Assembly (NCBI RefSeq): GCF_018130505.1
Contig: NZ_JAFCKH010000006.1
Span: forward strand, 186,001-250,000
Direction: 5' to 3'
Source of the DNA: Bradyrhizobium tropiciagri
GTDB taxonomy: Bacteria > Pseudomonadota > Alphaproteobacteria > Rhizobiales > Xanthobacteraceae
Length of the DNA: 64,000 nucleotides
How positions within the stretch are numbered: the first letter of the stretch is position 1; every line of letters begins with the position of its first letter. This document shows positions 16,020-25,373 of this stretch, one piece after another. The notes below the pieces were generated by a model. It worked only from the letters and a program-made list of their open reading frames with translations, made no database searches and was not told where the DNA came from. The position numbers and the translations under genes are program-made.

Positions 16020-16907
16020 TCACCGCGCCTTCGGATCCAGCGCGTCGCGCAGGCCGTCGCCGACCAGGTTGAACGAGAGAACCACCAGGAAGATCGCAAG
16101 CCCCGGCCAGATCGCCATCCACGGCGCGTTGGTGAGGAAGCGCTGCGCGGCGTTGAGCATGCTGCCCCAGGACGGTGCCGGCGGCTGCTGGCCGAGGCCG
16201 AGGAAAGACAGCGCGGCCTCCGCGATGATCGCGGCCGCGATCGACAGCGTCGCCTGCACCAGCAGCGCCGGCAGGATGTTGGGCAGGATGTGGACCAGCG
16301 CGATGCGCCAGCGCGGATTGCCCATGGCGCGCGCCGCCTCGATGTAGTCCTCGACCTTGACGCTCAGTACCTGTCCGCGGGTCAGGCGGATGAAGATCGG
16401 GGTCGCCGAGATGCCGATCGCGATCATCGCATTGCCGAGGCTCGGGCCGAGGAAGGCGGCGAGCGCGATCGCCAGGATCAGGAACGGGCAGGCCAGCATC
16501 GCATCGGTGATACGGCTGATCAGCGCGTCGATGAAGCCGCCGCGGTAACCGGCGAGCAAGCCGAGCGGAACGCCGATCGCGAGCGCAATGCCGACCGAGA
16601 TGACACCGGCGAGCAGCGAGGCGCGCGCGCCGAACACGACGCGGGCCAGCACGTCGCGGCCGAGCTCGTCGGTGCCGAACCAGTGCTGTGCCGACGGCGC
16701 CTTGCGCACCAGCGACCAGCTCGTCGCGATCGGATCGTAGGGCACGATCCACGGCGCGAAGACCGCCATCAGGATGAAGAGCGAGATCACGGCGAGGCCG
16801 ATCACCGCGCCCTTGCGCCGGATCAGCCGGCGCCAGGCGCGCCGCGCCGGGCTCTCCAGCGTATCGGAAGCGGCGAGGGCGACGGTTGCGAGCGCGGCGT
16901 CGGTCAT
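16020..16907 (-). CDS. Peptide-type ABC transporter permease (DppC/OppC family), set 1
   Basis: This 295-residue inner-membrane permease has the OppC N-terminal region: basic WRRLIRRKGAVIGL, a first transmembrane helix, and then HWFGTDELGRDVLARVVFGAR, the hallmark GTDxxGRD segment. The EAA loop reads EAARAMGNPRWRIALVHILPN. About six membrane helices are predicted. It is the last gene of a head-to-tail complement-strand run (DUF1028, two ATPases, binding protein, two permeases), 4 bases after the DppB-like partner. It forms the membrane channel for peptide or opine-like solutes; the exact substrate is unknown. Confidence 0.92.
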   Translation of the reverse strand: MTDAALATVALAASDTLESPARRAWRRLIRRKGAVIGLAVISLFILMAVFAPWIVPYDPIATSWSLVRKAPSAQHWFGTDELGRDVLARVVFGARASLLAGVISVGIALAIGVPLGLLAGYRGGFIDALISRITDAMLACPFLILAIALAAFLGPSLGNAMIAIGISATPIFIRLTRGQVLSVKVEDYIEAARAMGNPRWRIALVHILPNILPALLVQATLSIAAAIIAEAALSFLGLGQQPPAPSWGSMLNAAQRFLTNAPWMAIWPGLAIFLVVLSFNLVGDGLRDALDPKAR

Positions 16908-16911
16908 CGGA

Positions 16912-17853
16912 TCAGCCCCGCAGCCGTGGATTGACCAGGATGTAGGCGATGTCGGCGATCAAATTGAGCGTGATGTAGATCGTCGCCGTCGTCAGCACCA
17001 CGCCCTGCACCACGGCGTAATCGCGGTTGAACACGGCGTCGACGATCAGCTTGCCGAAGCCGGGGATCGAGAAGATCTGCTCGGTGAGTACCGCGCCCGA
17101 CAGCAGCGTGCCGAGCTCGAGCGCGCCGAGCGTGATGATCGGCGTCAGCGCGTTGCGCATCGCGTGCTTGAGGATCACCGTGCGCTCCGACAGGCCCTTG
17201 GCGCGTGCGGTGCGGACATAGTCGCTCTCCAGCACCTGCAGCATCGCGCTGCGGGTGTGGCGCATCAGGATCGCGGCGATGGCGTTGCCGAGCACGAAGG
17301 CCGGCATGATGGTCACGGCGAGGCTGGCGCGCCAGTTCTCGGAGAGCCGCACGTAGCCGGAGGCCGGCAGCCAGCCCAGTTCGATGGAGAACAGGAAGAT
17401 CAGCATGATGCCGAGCCAGAAATTCGGCGTCGAGATGCCCCACAGCGCAAACAGATTGGCGCCGTAGTCCCACACCGTGCCCTTTTTCACCGCGGAGATG
17501 ATCCCTGCGGGAATGCCGATCAGGAACGCGATCACGATCGCCATGCCGGCAAGTTGCAAGGTCACCGGCAGCTTCTGCTTGATCAGCTCCAGCACCGGCA
17601 TCTTGTTGCGCAGCGACTCGCCGAAATCGCCCGACAGCACGCCCTTGATCCAGTAGACATATTGCACCGGGATCGGCTGATCGAGATGATACTGCGCGCG
17701 GATCTGCGCGATCACGGCGGGATCGCGCTCCTCGCCGGCCATCACCAGCGCCGGATCGCCGGGCAGCAATTGCTGCAGCGAGAAGATCAGGATCGAGACG
17801 AAGAACAGCGTCGGCACGATCTGAACCAGCCGTTTGGCGAGGAAGTTCAGCAT
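16912..17853 (-). CDS. Peptide-type ABC transporter permease (DppB/OppB family), set 1
   Basis: This 313-residue permease begins with the typical LAKRLVQIVPTLFFVSILIF helix and has LLPGDPA shortly after. Its EAA-like loop is DYVRTARAKGLSERTVILKHAMRNAL, and it ends NLIADIAYILVNPRLR, as OppB proteins do. About six transmembrane helices are predicted. It pairs with the following OppC-like permease and lies 31 bases downstream of the binding-protein gene in the same operon. Together they move peptides or related solutes into the cytoplasm. Confidence 0.93.
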   Translation of the reverse strand: MLNFLAKRLVQIVPTLFFVSILIFSLQQLLPGDPALVMAGEERDPAVIAQIRAQYHLDQPIPVQYVYWIKGVLSGDFGESLRNKMPVLELIKQKLPVTLQLAGMAIVIAFLIGIPAGIISAVKKGTVWDYGANLFALWGISTPNFWLGIMLIFLFSIELGWLPASGYVRLSENWRASLAVTIMPAFVLGNAIAAILMRHTRSAMLQVLESDYVRTARAKGLSERTVILKHAMRNALTPIITLGALELGTLLSGAVLTEQIFSIPGFGKLIVDAVFNRDYAVVQGVVLTTATIYITLNLIADIAYILVNPRLRG

Positions 17854-17884
17854 GGCGATGTTCTTCTCCCCAACGCCGGCGCGA

Positions 17885-19417
17885 TCACTTCAGCTTCAGG
17901 CCGACGACACGCACGAGGCCGTCGGGCATCTGCTTGTAGCCGTCGAGCTTCGTCGTGTGCGCGATGATGATGCGGCGGTGGTAGATGTAGAGGATGGCTT
18001 CGTCCTCGAGCTCCAGCTTGGCCAGCTTGGCGTAGATTGCCCGGCGCTGGGTCGTGTCGGTGGTGAGGCGGGCGTCGTCGAGCGCCTTGTCGGCCTCGGG
18101 ATTGGCCCAGCCGCTGTAGTTCTGCGGCGCATCCTTGTGCAGGAACACATAGGAATTGCCGTCGGGATCGATGCGGCCGCTCCAGGCCAGCATGTAGGCC
18201 TGGTATTCGCCAGCCTCGGCCTGCTTCAGCGAGGTCGCGAATTCCGTCACCCTGATCTTCATGTCGAAGCCGGCCTCGGCGGCCATCGCCTGCACCACCT
18301 GGGCGGTGCCTTCGGTTTCCGGTCCCTTCGGCACCATGAAATCGACGCTGACCGGCGGCGTGACGCCGGCTTCCTTCAGCAGCGCCTTGGCCCGTTCGAC
18401 GTTGCGCGGGCGGATCGGAAAGTCCTTCTGGTAATAGGGATGGTCCGGGCTGATCCACTGGTTGCCAGGCTTGAACTCGCCGTTGAACACAACCTGGTTG
18501 ATCGCTTCGCGGTCGATCGCGAGGTCGAGCGCCTGCCGCACCTTGACGGACTGGCTGAGCGGTCCCTTGACCTTGTCCTTGCCGATATTCAGCGTGATGC
18601 CCTGATAGCCGAGCTCGATCGCACTCGATACTTTCAGCCGCGAATCCGCGCGCACGTCCTTCAGGTCGGTGGCGAGCACGCGCTCGATCAGATCGAGCCC
18701 GCCGGATTTCAGGTTGGCGAGCCGCACCGTGGCGTCGACGATCGGCAGATAGACGATGCGGTCGATGAAGACGTTGTCCTTGTTCCAGTAGTCGGCGAAC
18801 TTCTCCAGCACGATGCGATCCTGCTGCACGCGCTCGACGAACTTGTACGGGCCGGCGCAGACCGGGTGCAGGCCGAACTTGTCGCCGGCGGCCTTCGCGG
18901 CTTTCGGCGACACCATCATGCCGGAACGGTCGGTGAGCTGGGCGATCAACGGCGAGAACGGCGCCTTGAGCACCAGCTTGATGGTCAGCGGATCGACGAC
19001 GTCGACATGATCGACGCTGGCGAGCTCCGGCTTGCGGAACGAGCCGGGGAAGGTCAGGTGCCGGTCCAGCGAGAACTTTGCCGCCTCGGCATCGAGCGGC
19101 TCGCCGTCCTGGAACTTGACTCCGGGCCGCAGCTTGATCGTGACCTCCTTGCCGTCGGCGGAGGTCTCGTGCGACAGCGCGAGCTGCGGCACGATGTTGA
19201 GCTTCTCGTCGATGTCGAACAGCTTGTCGCACATCGCGGCAAACACGATGCGGCCGACATAGGTGCGCGCCATGGTCGGGTCGAGGATATCGGGATCCTC
19301 TGCAAGGCCGATCCGCAGCGTGGTCTGAGCCTGTGCGCTGGCTCCAAGCGACAGGAAAACGGCGGCGGCAACCGCCGCCAAACGAGACATCTTCATCACA
19401 CTGTTCCCCATGTTCAT
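17885..19417 (-). CDS. Periplasmic solute-binding protein of peptide ABC transporter (SBP family 5), set 1
   Basis: The 510-residue protein carries a Sec signal peptide: basic start, hydrophobic residues about 12-25, and cleavage near ASAQA-Q at residue 30. The mature part begins [19 protein letters not shown] and contains [24 protein letters not shown], the diagnostic family-5 segment. Such proteins capture peptides, glutathione, opines or nickel complexes in the periplasm. Its start overlaps the upstream ATPase stop by four bases, an unusual order with the ATPases before the binding protein. ATG codons a few residues in could also serve. Confidence 0.93.
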   Translation of the reverse strand: MNMGNSVMKMSRLAAVAAAVFLSLGASAQAQTTLRIGLAEDPDILDPTMARTYVGRIVFAAMCDKLFDIDEKLNIVPQLALSHETSADGKEVTIKLRPGVKFQDGEPLDAEAAKFSLDRHLTFPGSFRKPELASVDHVDVVDPLTIKLVLKAPFSPLIAQLTDRSGMMVSPKAAKAAGDKFGLHPVCAGPYKFVERVQQDRIVLEKFADYWNKDNVFIDRIVYLPIVDATVRLANLKSGGLDLIERVLATDLKDVRADSRLKVSSAIELGYQGITLNIGKDKVKGPLSQSVKVRQALDLAIDREAINQVVFNGEFKPGNQWISPDHPYYQKDFPIRPRNVERAKALLKEAGVTPPVSVDFMVPKGPETEGTAQVVQAMAAEAGFDMKIRVTEFATSLKQAEAGEYQAYMLAWSGRIDPDGNSYVFLHKDAPQNYSGWANPEADKALDDARLTTDTTQRRAIYAKLAKLELEDEAILYIYHRRIIIAHTTKLDGYKQMPDGLVRVVGLKLK

Positions 19418-20526
19418 GCACCCGCTTCCGGCATAGGCTTGACTGTATCAACCCCGGCGCTGCGCGCGCCTTCCGCGACGCTGCCGAAAGCCGCGACCAG
19501 TTTCTCCAGCGCCGGCGAGAAGCCGCCGTCGGTCGGCACGATGCTGTCCGGCAGCGGCAGCTCCGCGGTGCGGTGACATGCCGTGGCGTGGCCGGCGCCA
19601 TCCGCCAGCAATTGCGGCTCCTCGCTGCGGCAGCGCGCGATCGTGTAGGGGCAGCGGGTATGGAAGCGGCAGCCCGAAGGCGGATTGAGCGCGCTCGGCA
19701 GCTCGCCTTCCAGAACGATGCGGCTACGCTTGGCGCGCGGCTTCGGCACCGGGATCGCCGACAGCAGCGCGCGGCTGTAGGGATGGCGCGGTGCGGCGAA
19801 CAGCTGCTCGGCGTCCGCGGTCTCGACGATGGTGCCGAGATTCATCACGGCGACGCGGTCGGCGATGTGCTTCACTACGGCCAGATCGTGCGAGACGAAG
19901 ATGTAGGCGAGCTTGAGCCGGTCCTGCAGGTCGCGCAGCAAATTGAGGATCTGCGAGCGGATCGAGACGTCGAGCGCCGACACCGGCTCGTCGCAGATGA
20001 TCAGCTTCGGCTCGACCGCCAGTGCCCGCGCGATCGCGATGCGCTGGCGCTGGCCGCCGGAGAATTCGTGCGGGTAGCGGCGGGCAAAGCGCGGCTCGAG
20101 GCCGACCAGCCGCAGCAGCTCATCGACCCGCTCGCGGCGCCGCGCCGGCGGCACCAGGCCGTGCAGGGCCAGCGGCTCGGTCAGGATCTGGCTCACCGTC
20201 ATCCGTGGATTGAGCGAGGCATAGGGGTCCTGGAAGATGATCTGCGCGTCGCGCCGGAATGCGCGCAGCTCGTTGGCATTGAGCGTGCCGAGATCGCGGC
20301 CCTCGAAGCGGACGATGCCGGCATCGGGCTCGATCAGTCGCAGCACCAACCGGCTGACGGTGGATTTGCCACAGCCGGATTCGCCGACCAGCGCCAGCGT
20401 CCGGCCGGCCTCGACCGTGAAGCTGACGCCATCGACCGCTTTCACATGCGCGGTCGGCCAGCCGAATACCGAGCGCCCGGCGACGAAATGCTTCACCAGC
20501 CCCTGCACCTCGAGCAGCGCGCTCAT
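19414..20526 (-). CDS. Peptide ABC transporter ATP-binding protein (DppF/OppF family), set 1
   Basis: This 370-residue ATPase has Walker [10 protein letters not shown] at residues 48-56, the signature [15 protein letters not shown], Walker B LIICDEP followed by SALDV, and the H-loop VSHDL. The C-terminal oligopeptide/dipeptide domain includes the cysteine-containing stretch [14 protein letters not shown], found in these ATPases. A 40-50 residue tail beyond the usual end is unremarkable and proline-rich. It overlaps the neighbouring ATPase and the binding-protein gene by four bases each. It powers uptake at the cytoplasmic face as the heterodimer partner of the DppD-like ATPase. Confidence 0.93.
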   Translation of the reverse strand: MSALLEVQGLVKHFVAGRSVFGWPTAHVKAVDGVSFTVEAGRTLALVGESGCGKSTVSRLVLRLIEPDAGIVRFEGRDLGTLNANELRAFRRDAQIIFQDPYASLNPRMTVSQILTEPLALHGLVPPARRRERVDELLRLVGLEPRFARRYPHEFSGGQRQRIAIARALAVEPKLIICDEPVSALDVSIRSQILNLLRDLQDRLKLAYIFVSHDLAVVKHIADRVAVMNLGTIVETADAEQLFAAPRHPYSRALLSAIPVPKPRAKRSRIVLEGELPSALNPPSGCRFHTRCPYTIARCRSEEPQLLADGAGHATACHRTAELPLPDSIVPTDGGFSPALEKLVAAFGSVAEGARSAGVDTVKPMPEAGA

Positions 20527-21512
20527 GACACCAGCCGCTCCAGCGGCGCCCTGATGCAGCGCGAGGCGTGGGTCGGGCTCAGCAGCGCGAGCGGCGGTGG
20601 CGCCTTGATGCAGGCATCTTCGACGAACGGGCAGCGTGCGGCAAAGCGGCAGCCGGGCGGCGGATGCATCATGTTCGGCACCATGCCCTCGATGGTGGCG
20701 AGATGCGCGGTGCGGCGGTCGAGCCGCGGGATCGAGCCGAGCAGGCCGACCGTATAGGGATGCTGCGGGTTGGCGAACAATTCGTCGACCGGCGCGCGCT
20801 CGACGATCTCGCCGGCATACATCACCGCGACCTCGTCGCAGACTTCGGCGACGACACCGAGATCGTGGGTGATCAGGATGATGGCGGCGCCGCTCGCCGC
20901 CTTGAGCTCGCGCATCAGGTCGAGGATCTGGGCCTGCAGCGTGACGTCGAGCGCGGTGGTCGGTTCGTCCGCGATCAAAAGCTGCGGATCGCAGGCCAGC
21001 GCCATCGCGATCATGACGCGCTGGCGCATGCCGCCGGACAGCTTGTGCGGATATTCGTCGATGCGCTGGTCGGGCGAGGGGATGTGGACGCTGCGCAGCA
21101 GCTCGATGGCGCGCTCGCGCGCCTTGCGCCGCGAGCCGCCGCGGTGGCGCAGGATGGTCTCGGTGATCTGGTCGCCGATGGTGAAGCTCGGGTTGAGCGA
21201 GGTCATCGGCTCCTGGAAGATCATCGCCAGCCGGTTGCCGCGCAGATCGCGCAGCGTGTCGTCGGGCACGTCGAGCAGGTCGAAACCGTCAAAGCGGATC
21301 GCGCCGGAGACGGTGGCGGATTGCTTCGGCAGCAGCCCCATGATCGCGAGCGAGGTCACGCTCTTGCCGCAACCGGATTCGCCGACCAGCCCGAGCGTGG
21401 CACCATTGGCTACGGACAGATCGACGCTGTCGACGGCATGCGTAATGCGGCCGTCATCGCCATGGAAGATGACGCGCAGGCCCTCGATCTCGATCAGCGG
21501 GCCTGCCGTCAT
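20523..21512 (-). CDS. Peptide ABC transporter ATP-binding protein (DppD/OppD family), set 1
   Basis: This 329-residue ATPase has Walker [11 protein letters not shown]-loop [11 protein letters not shown], signature [15 protein letters not shown], Walker B LLIADEP with TTALDV, and H-loop ITHDLGV. The C-terminal peptide-transporter domain ends with the cysteine-containing [14 protein letters not shown] region. The SGGMRQR form and DEPTTALDV distinguish the OppD class from OppF. It overlaps the DUF1028 gene upstream and the OppF-like gene downstream by four bases each, so these are translationally coupled. Confidence 0.93.
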   Translation of the reverse strand: MTAGPLIEIEGLRVIFHGDDGRITHAVDSVDLSVANGATLGLVGESGCGKSVTSLAIMGLLPKQSATVSGAIRFDGFDLLDVPDDTLRDLRGNRLAMIFQEPMTSLNPSFTIGDQITETILRHRGGSRRKARERAIELLRSVHIPSPDQRIDEYPHKLSGGMRQRVMIAMALACDPQLLIADEPTTALDVTLQAQILDLMRELKAASGAAIILITHDLGVVAEVCDEVAVMYAGEIVERAPVDELFANPQHPYTVGLLGSIPRLDRRTAHLATIEGMVPNMMHPPPGCRFAARCPFVEDACIKAPPPLALLSPTHASRCIRAPLERLVS

Positions 21513-22219
21513 TTCCGGCCCGTCGTTGCGGCTTCGATGGCGGCGTCGATCGTGGCGCGGTCGGTGGTGCCGGCCGGGTTGTCGCGGGTCGGCAGGAATT
21601 GTCGGAAATGCACCCAGCGCTCGCGGCTGACCGCTTCCAGCCGTTCCAGTTCGCGCAGGGGATCGGCGTGATCGTCGACGCGGAGGTCGAGGTCAGGCCA
21701 TTCCTCCGTGCCGTGGATCAGGAGCGCCGCCGATTGCTTGCCGCGCTTGTCGCCGCCGGCCGCTTCGCCGGCGAACATCGCCTTGATCAGCCGTTGCGCG
21801 AAGGGAAGCTTCTCGTTCGCGTTATAGACACGCGCGGTCTCATCGAGCACCGCGGGACCCGCCAGCATGTTGCCGGCGATCGAGAAGCCGTCGCCGGCGA
21901 TATTGCCGAACCAGTCGACGCAGTCCTTGCCGGAATGCGCGCCGATGCGGCCGCGTGCGTCCATAATATGCACCTGCCGGTTCTCGCGGCCGCTATCGGC
22001 CGCGAGCAGGACCGCGATCACATCGTGCGGACTGCCGCCGCCGCGCAGCAGCCTGAGGCCGTCGATGCCAAGATAGGGATTGACCAGCGCCTGTGTCGCG
22101 ACGGCGCCGACGCCGGATGCGATATGTGGCACGAGCGCTCCGACCGCGAAGAACCGCGTCGCGACGGCAATGCCGAGCTGGCCGGTGGCGCTGTCGCGGG
22201 CGATGATCGACCAGGTCAT
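21509..22219 (-). CDS. DUF1028 family protein (Ntn-hydrolase-like)
   Basis: This 236-residue protein opens MTWSIIARDSATGQLGIAVA and contains ATRFFAVGALVPHIASGVGA and AGNMLAGPAVLDE, all typical of DUF1028. I recall a DUF1028 crystal structure being classed with Ntn-hydrolase-like folds; if so, the residue exposed after Met removal (Thr2) could be catalytic, but that is inference. There is no signal peptide, so it is cytoplasmic. Its stop overlaps the start of the transporter ATPase, making it the first gene of set 1. Association with peptide transporters suggests it hydrolyses the imported compound. No substrate is established. Confidence 0.88.
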   Translation of the reverse strand: MTWSIIARDSATGQLGIAVATRFFAVGALVPHIASGVGAVATQALVNPYLGIDGLRLLRGGGSPHDVIAVLLAADSGRENRQVHIMDARGRIGAHSGKDCVDWFGNIAGDGFSIAGNMLAGPAVLDETARVYNANEKLPFAQRLIKAMFAGEAAGGDKRGKQSAALLIHGTEEWPDLDLRVDDHADPLRELERLEAVSRERWVHFRQFLPTRDNPAGTTDRATIDAAIEAATTGRK

Positions 22220-22230
22220 CTCATCTCATC

Positions 22231-22418
22231 TCTCTTCTCCCTCTCCCCGCTCTTCGCGGAGCCGAGACGAGCGAAGCTCGCTCTGAGAGGGTTGGGGTGA
22301 GGGGCTCGTCCCGCAAAGACGGCGTATATCGAGTTCGGGGAGGCTCCCCCTCACCCGGAACTCATGCTGCGCATGAATTCCGACCTCTCCCCGCAAGCGG
22401 GGCGAGGTGGAATTCGGG
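22231..22418. repeat. Composite palindromic intergenic repeat (CCTCTCCCCGC type), copy 1
   Basis: The gap between the DUF1028 and gamma-glutamyltransferase genes is filled by nested inverted repeats: a CTCTCCCCGCTCTTCGCGGA unit at 22240-22260, a GAGCGAAGCTCGCTC hairpin, a CTCACCCGGAA...TTCCG unit with an internal ATGCTGCGCAT hairpin, and CCCCGCAAGCGGGG at 22389-22402. A related element occurs in inverted orientation at 44672-44823. Confidence 0.7.
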
Positions 22419-22471
22419 GCACGCGCTGCAGTTCGATGTGACACGATCATTCTGCGGCGATCATCTCGTCC

Positions 22472-24277
22472 CTAGCGGCCCGCGGCGTAGCCTTGCATGC
22501 CGCGCGGGTTGGCCGCGGCGCGGCGGCGTGCACCGACCTTCGAGGCCGCGGTGAGGCGGCCTTCCGACCAGTCGGGCCCAATCTCCACCACATGGCCGCG
22601 GCGCTTCAATTCGTCGATGGTCGATTTCGGCACGCGATTTTCCAGCACCAGCACGCCGGGCCGCGCGGTGCGCGGCCAGAACGAGATCGGGAAATGCTCG
22701 GAATGCCAGGCCGGCGCGTCGATCGCCTCCTGCAGGTTCATGTTTGCATGGACGTGGCGCAGGAAGAACTGCGTGATCCACTGGTCCTGCTGGTCGCCGC
22801 CGGGCGAGCCCCACGACAGATACGGCTCGCCATCGCGCAGCGCCATGGTCGGCGACAGCGTGGTGCGCGGCCGCTTGCCGGGCGCCAGCGCGGCCGGGTG
22901 GTTCTCCTCCAGCCAGAACATCTGGGCGCGGCTGCCGAGGCAGAATCCGAGCTCGGGGATGACAGGCGATGATTGCAGCCAGCCGCCGGACGGCGTCGCC
23001 GAGATCATGTTGCCGGCCTTGTCGATGATATCGAAATGCACGGTGTCGCCGCGCACTTCGCCGAACCGGCCGACGGTGGGCTCACCGGCGCCCATGGCGC
23101 CGACGGCTTCGCGATGCCCTTCCGCGCGGCGCAATTTTACAACAGCGCCGAAACCTTCGACGGAGCCGGGAATAAAATCGAGCGATGCCTTGTCACGTGA
23201 GATCAGCTTGCGCCGTTCGTCATTATAGGCGTCGGACAGCAGCGTCTCGACCGGAATGTTCGTGAACTTCGGGTCGCCGTAGAACGTCTCGCGATCGGCG
23301 TAGGCGAGCTTGGCGCATTCGATCTGCAGATGGATGAAGTCGGGGCCGGCCGGATCGAGCCCGTCGAGCTCGAAACCCTTGAGCAGCGCGAGTTGTTGCA
23401 GCATCACCGGGCCCTGGCTCCAGACACCGGCCTTCTGCACGGTGTAGCGGCCGTAATCATAGGTCAGCGGCGCCTCGATGGTCGGCTCCCAGCGCGCCAT
23501 GTCGTCGGCGGACAGCACGCCGCGATGCGGCGAGCCGGAGACGTCCATCACCTCCTGGGTGCGGCAGAACTTGTCGATCGCCTCGGCGACGAAGCCCTTC
23601 GACCAGGCCTGGCGCGCACGCTCGATCTGGGCGACGCGGTCGCCGCCTGCACTCTCCGCGTCCTGCAGGATGCGCGTGTAGGTCTCCGCCAGCCGCTTGT
23701 TGGTAAAGATGGTGCCGGGCCTCGGCACCTCGCCATTGGGCAAATAGACGTCGGCGGACGTCGTCCAGTATTTTCGGAACAGCTGCTCGACGGTCTGGAT
23801 GGTCGCTGAGGCGCGCTCGACCAGCGGAAAGCCGTCACGGGCGTAGGCGATCGCGGGCTCCAGCACGTCGCGCAGCTTCAATGTGCCGTAGTCGCGCAGC
23901 AGCAGCATCCAGGATTCGAAGGTGCCGGGTACGCAGGCGGCGAGCAGGCCGGTGCCGGGCACCATGTCGAGGCCTTCGCTGCGATAATGCGCAATGGTTG
24001 CCTTGGCGGGCGCCGGGCCCTGGCCGCAGATCACCTCGGTCTTGCCGCGGTTGACGTCGTGCACGATGACCGGAACGTCGCCGCCCGGGCCGTTCAGATG
24101 CGGCTCGACCACCTGCAGCGTGAAGGCGGTCGCGACGCCGGCGTCGAAGGCGTTGCCGCCTTTCTCAAGCGTGCCCATGCCGACCGCGGTGGCGATCCAG
24201 TGCGTCGAGGTGACGACGCCGAACGTGCCTTCGATTTCGGGGCGAGTTGTGAACGGATCGGGGTTGATGTTGCTCAT
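22472..24277 (-). CDS. Gamma-glutamyltransferase family protein (Ntn hydrolase), apparently cytoplasmic
   Basis: This 601-residue protein is a full-length GGT relative: HWIATAVGMGTLEKGGNAFDAGVA near the N-terminus, GPGGDVPV at about 63-70, and the autocleavage region GDTVHFDIIDKAGNMISAT. Thr412 would become the catalytic N-terminal threonine of the small subunit. The usual TTH is replaced by DTVH. SWGSPGGDQQDQW near 520 corresponds to the GSPGG oxyanion motif. Unlike classical periplasmic GGTs there is no signal peptide at this start. It follows the set 2 transporter in the same direction with a 100-base gap, suggesting that imported gamma-glutamyl compounds are cleaved inside the cell. The acyl group could also be different. 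Confidence 0.88.
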   Translation of the reverse strand: MSNINPDPFTTRPEIEGTFGVVTSTHWIATAVGMGTLEKGGNAFDAGVATAFTLQVVEPHLNGPGGDVPVIVHDVNRGKTEVICGQGPAPAKATIAHYRSEGLDMVPGTGLLAACVPGTFESWMLLLRDYGTLKLRDVLEPAIAYARDGFPLVERASATIQTVEQLFRKYWTTSADVYLPNGEVPRPGTIFTNKRLAETYTRILQDAESAGGDRVAQIERARQAWSKGFVAEAIDKFCRTQEVMDVSGSPHRGVLSADDMARWEPTIEAPLTYDYGRYTVQKAGVWSQGPVMLQQLALLKGFELDGLDPAGPDFIHLQIECAKLAYADRETFYGDPKFTNIPVETLLSDAYNDERRKLISRDKASLDFIPGSVEGFGAVVKLRRAEGHREAVGAMGAGEPTVGRFGEVRGDTVHFDIIDKAGNMISATPSGGWLQSSPVIPELGFCLGSRAQMFWLEENHPAALAPGKRPRTTLSPTMALRDGEPYLSWGSPGGDQQDQWITQFFLRHVHANMNLQEAIDAPAWHSEHFPISFWPRTARPGVLVLENRVPKSTIDELKRRGHVVEIGPDWSEGRLTAASKVGARRRAAANPRGMQGYAAGR

Positions 24278-24377
24278 GCGGCTTCACCATTTCTTGCTTC
24301 TTGCGGCGCGCGCACTTGATCACAGGCGGACTGGGATGCCAACCGTCTGGTGGACATAACGCCTCGCATCCGCGTGA

Positions 24378-25373
24378 TCACGCGGGGACGGTGGCGGCCG
24401 GACTGTTGACGGCGTGGCAGGCGACGCCGTCGATCAGGTCCGGCGCTTTTTGCCGGCACAGGTCGAAGGCGAGGGGACAGCGCGGGTTGAAGGAACAGCC
24501 CGGCGGCGGATTGATCGGGTTCGGGATCTCGCCCTTGACCGGAATGCGCTGGCGGCCGGACATCGCCAGATCCGGAACCGCGCCGAGCAGCATCTTGGTG
24601 TAGGGCATTCGCGGGTTTTCGAACAGTTTGCGGCCGTCGGCGATCTCGACGATGCGGCCGAGATACATCACGCCGATCCGGCTCGCCATGTGGCGGACGA
24701 CCGCGAGATTGTGGCTGATGAACAGATAGGTCAGGCCGAACTTGTCCTGCAGATCGCGCATCAGATTGAGGATCTGCGCCTGCACCGAGACGTCGAGCGC
24801 AGAGGTCGGCTCGTCGCAGACGATGAATTCTGCCTCGGATGCCAGCGCGCGGGCGATCGCGATGCGCTGGCGCTGGCCGCCGGAAAACTCGTGCGGGAAT
24901 TTAAGGCCGTCGTCGGGGTGCAGGCCGACCAGCGAGAGCAGCTCGCCGACCCGGGCCTTGATGTCGCGCTCGCCCTGGATCAGGTCGAAGGCGCGGATCG
25001 GCTCGGCGACGATGGCATCGACCCGGAATCGCGGGTTGAGGCTCGCATAGGGATCCTGGAAGATCATCTGGATGCGCCGGCGCAGGCGGCGGCGCGCCTG
25101 GGCCTGCCGCGGGTCGGTCATCGAGACGCCGTCGATGACGACTTCGCCGGAGCTCGGCGGCAGCAGCCCGACCACCATGCGCGCGACCGTGGTCTTGCCC
25201 GAACCTGACTCGCCGACCAGCGCAAAGGTCTCGCCGCGCTTGATGTCGAAGCTGACGCCGTCGACGGCTTTCAGGAATTCGAGATGGCCGCCTTCCAGCA
25301 CGCGGTTGAGCCACGGCTTCGAGACGTCGAAGACGCGGCGCAGGTTCCTCACGTCGATCAGCGTCGCGCTCAT
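24378..25373 (-). CDS. Peptide ABC transporter ATP-binding protein (DppF/OppF family), set 2
   Basis: This 331-residue ATPase shows Walker A GESGSGKTT, Q-loop [11 protein letters not shown], signature [15 protein letters not shown], Walker B FIVCDEP with SALDV, and H-loop ISHNLAV. It has the C-terminal peptide-transporter extension with CSFNPRCPLAFDLC. It overlaps the DppD-like gene by four bases. It is the OppF-type half of the ATPase pair for the second transporter and is followed downstream by the GGT-like enzyme. Confidence 0.93.
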   Translation of the reverse strand: MSATLIDVRNLRRVFDVSKPWLNRVLEGGHLEFLKAVDGVSFDIKRGETFALVGESGSGKTTVARMVVGLLPPSSGEVVIDGVSMTDPRQAQARRRLRRRIQMIFQDPYASLNPRFRVDAIVAEPIRAFDLIQGERDIKARVGELLSLVGLHPDDGLKFPHEFSGGQRQRIAIARALASEAEFIVCDEPTSALDVSVQAQILNLMRDLQDKFGLTYLFISHNLAVVRHMASRIGVMYLGRIVEIADGRKLFENPRMPYTKMLLGAVPDLAMSGRQRIPVKGEIPNPINPPPGCSFNPRCPLAFDLCRQKAPDLIDGVACHAVNSPAATVPA

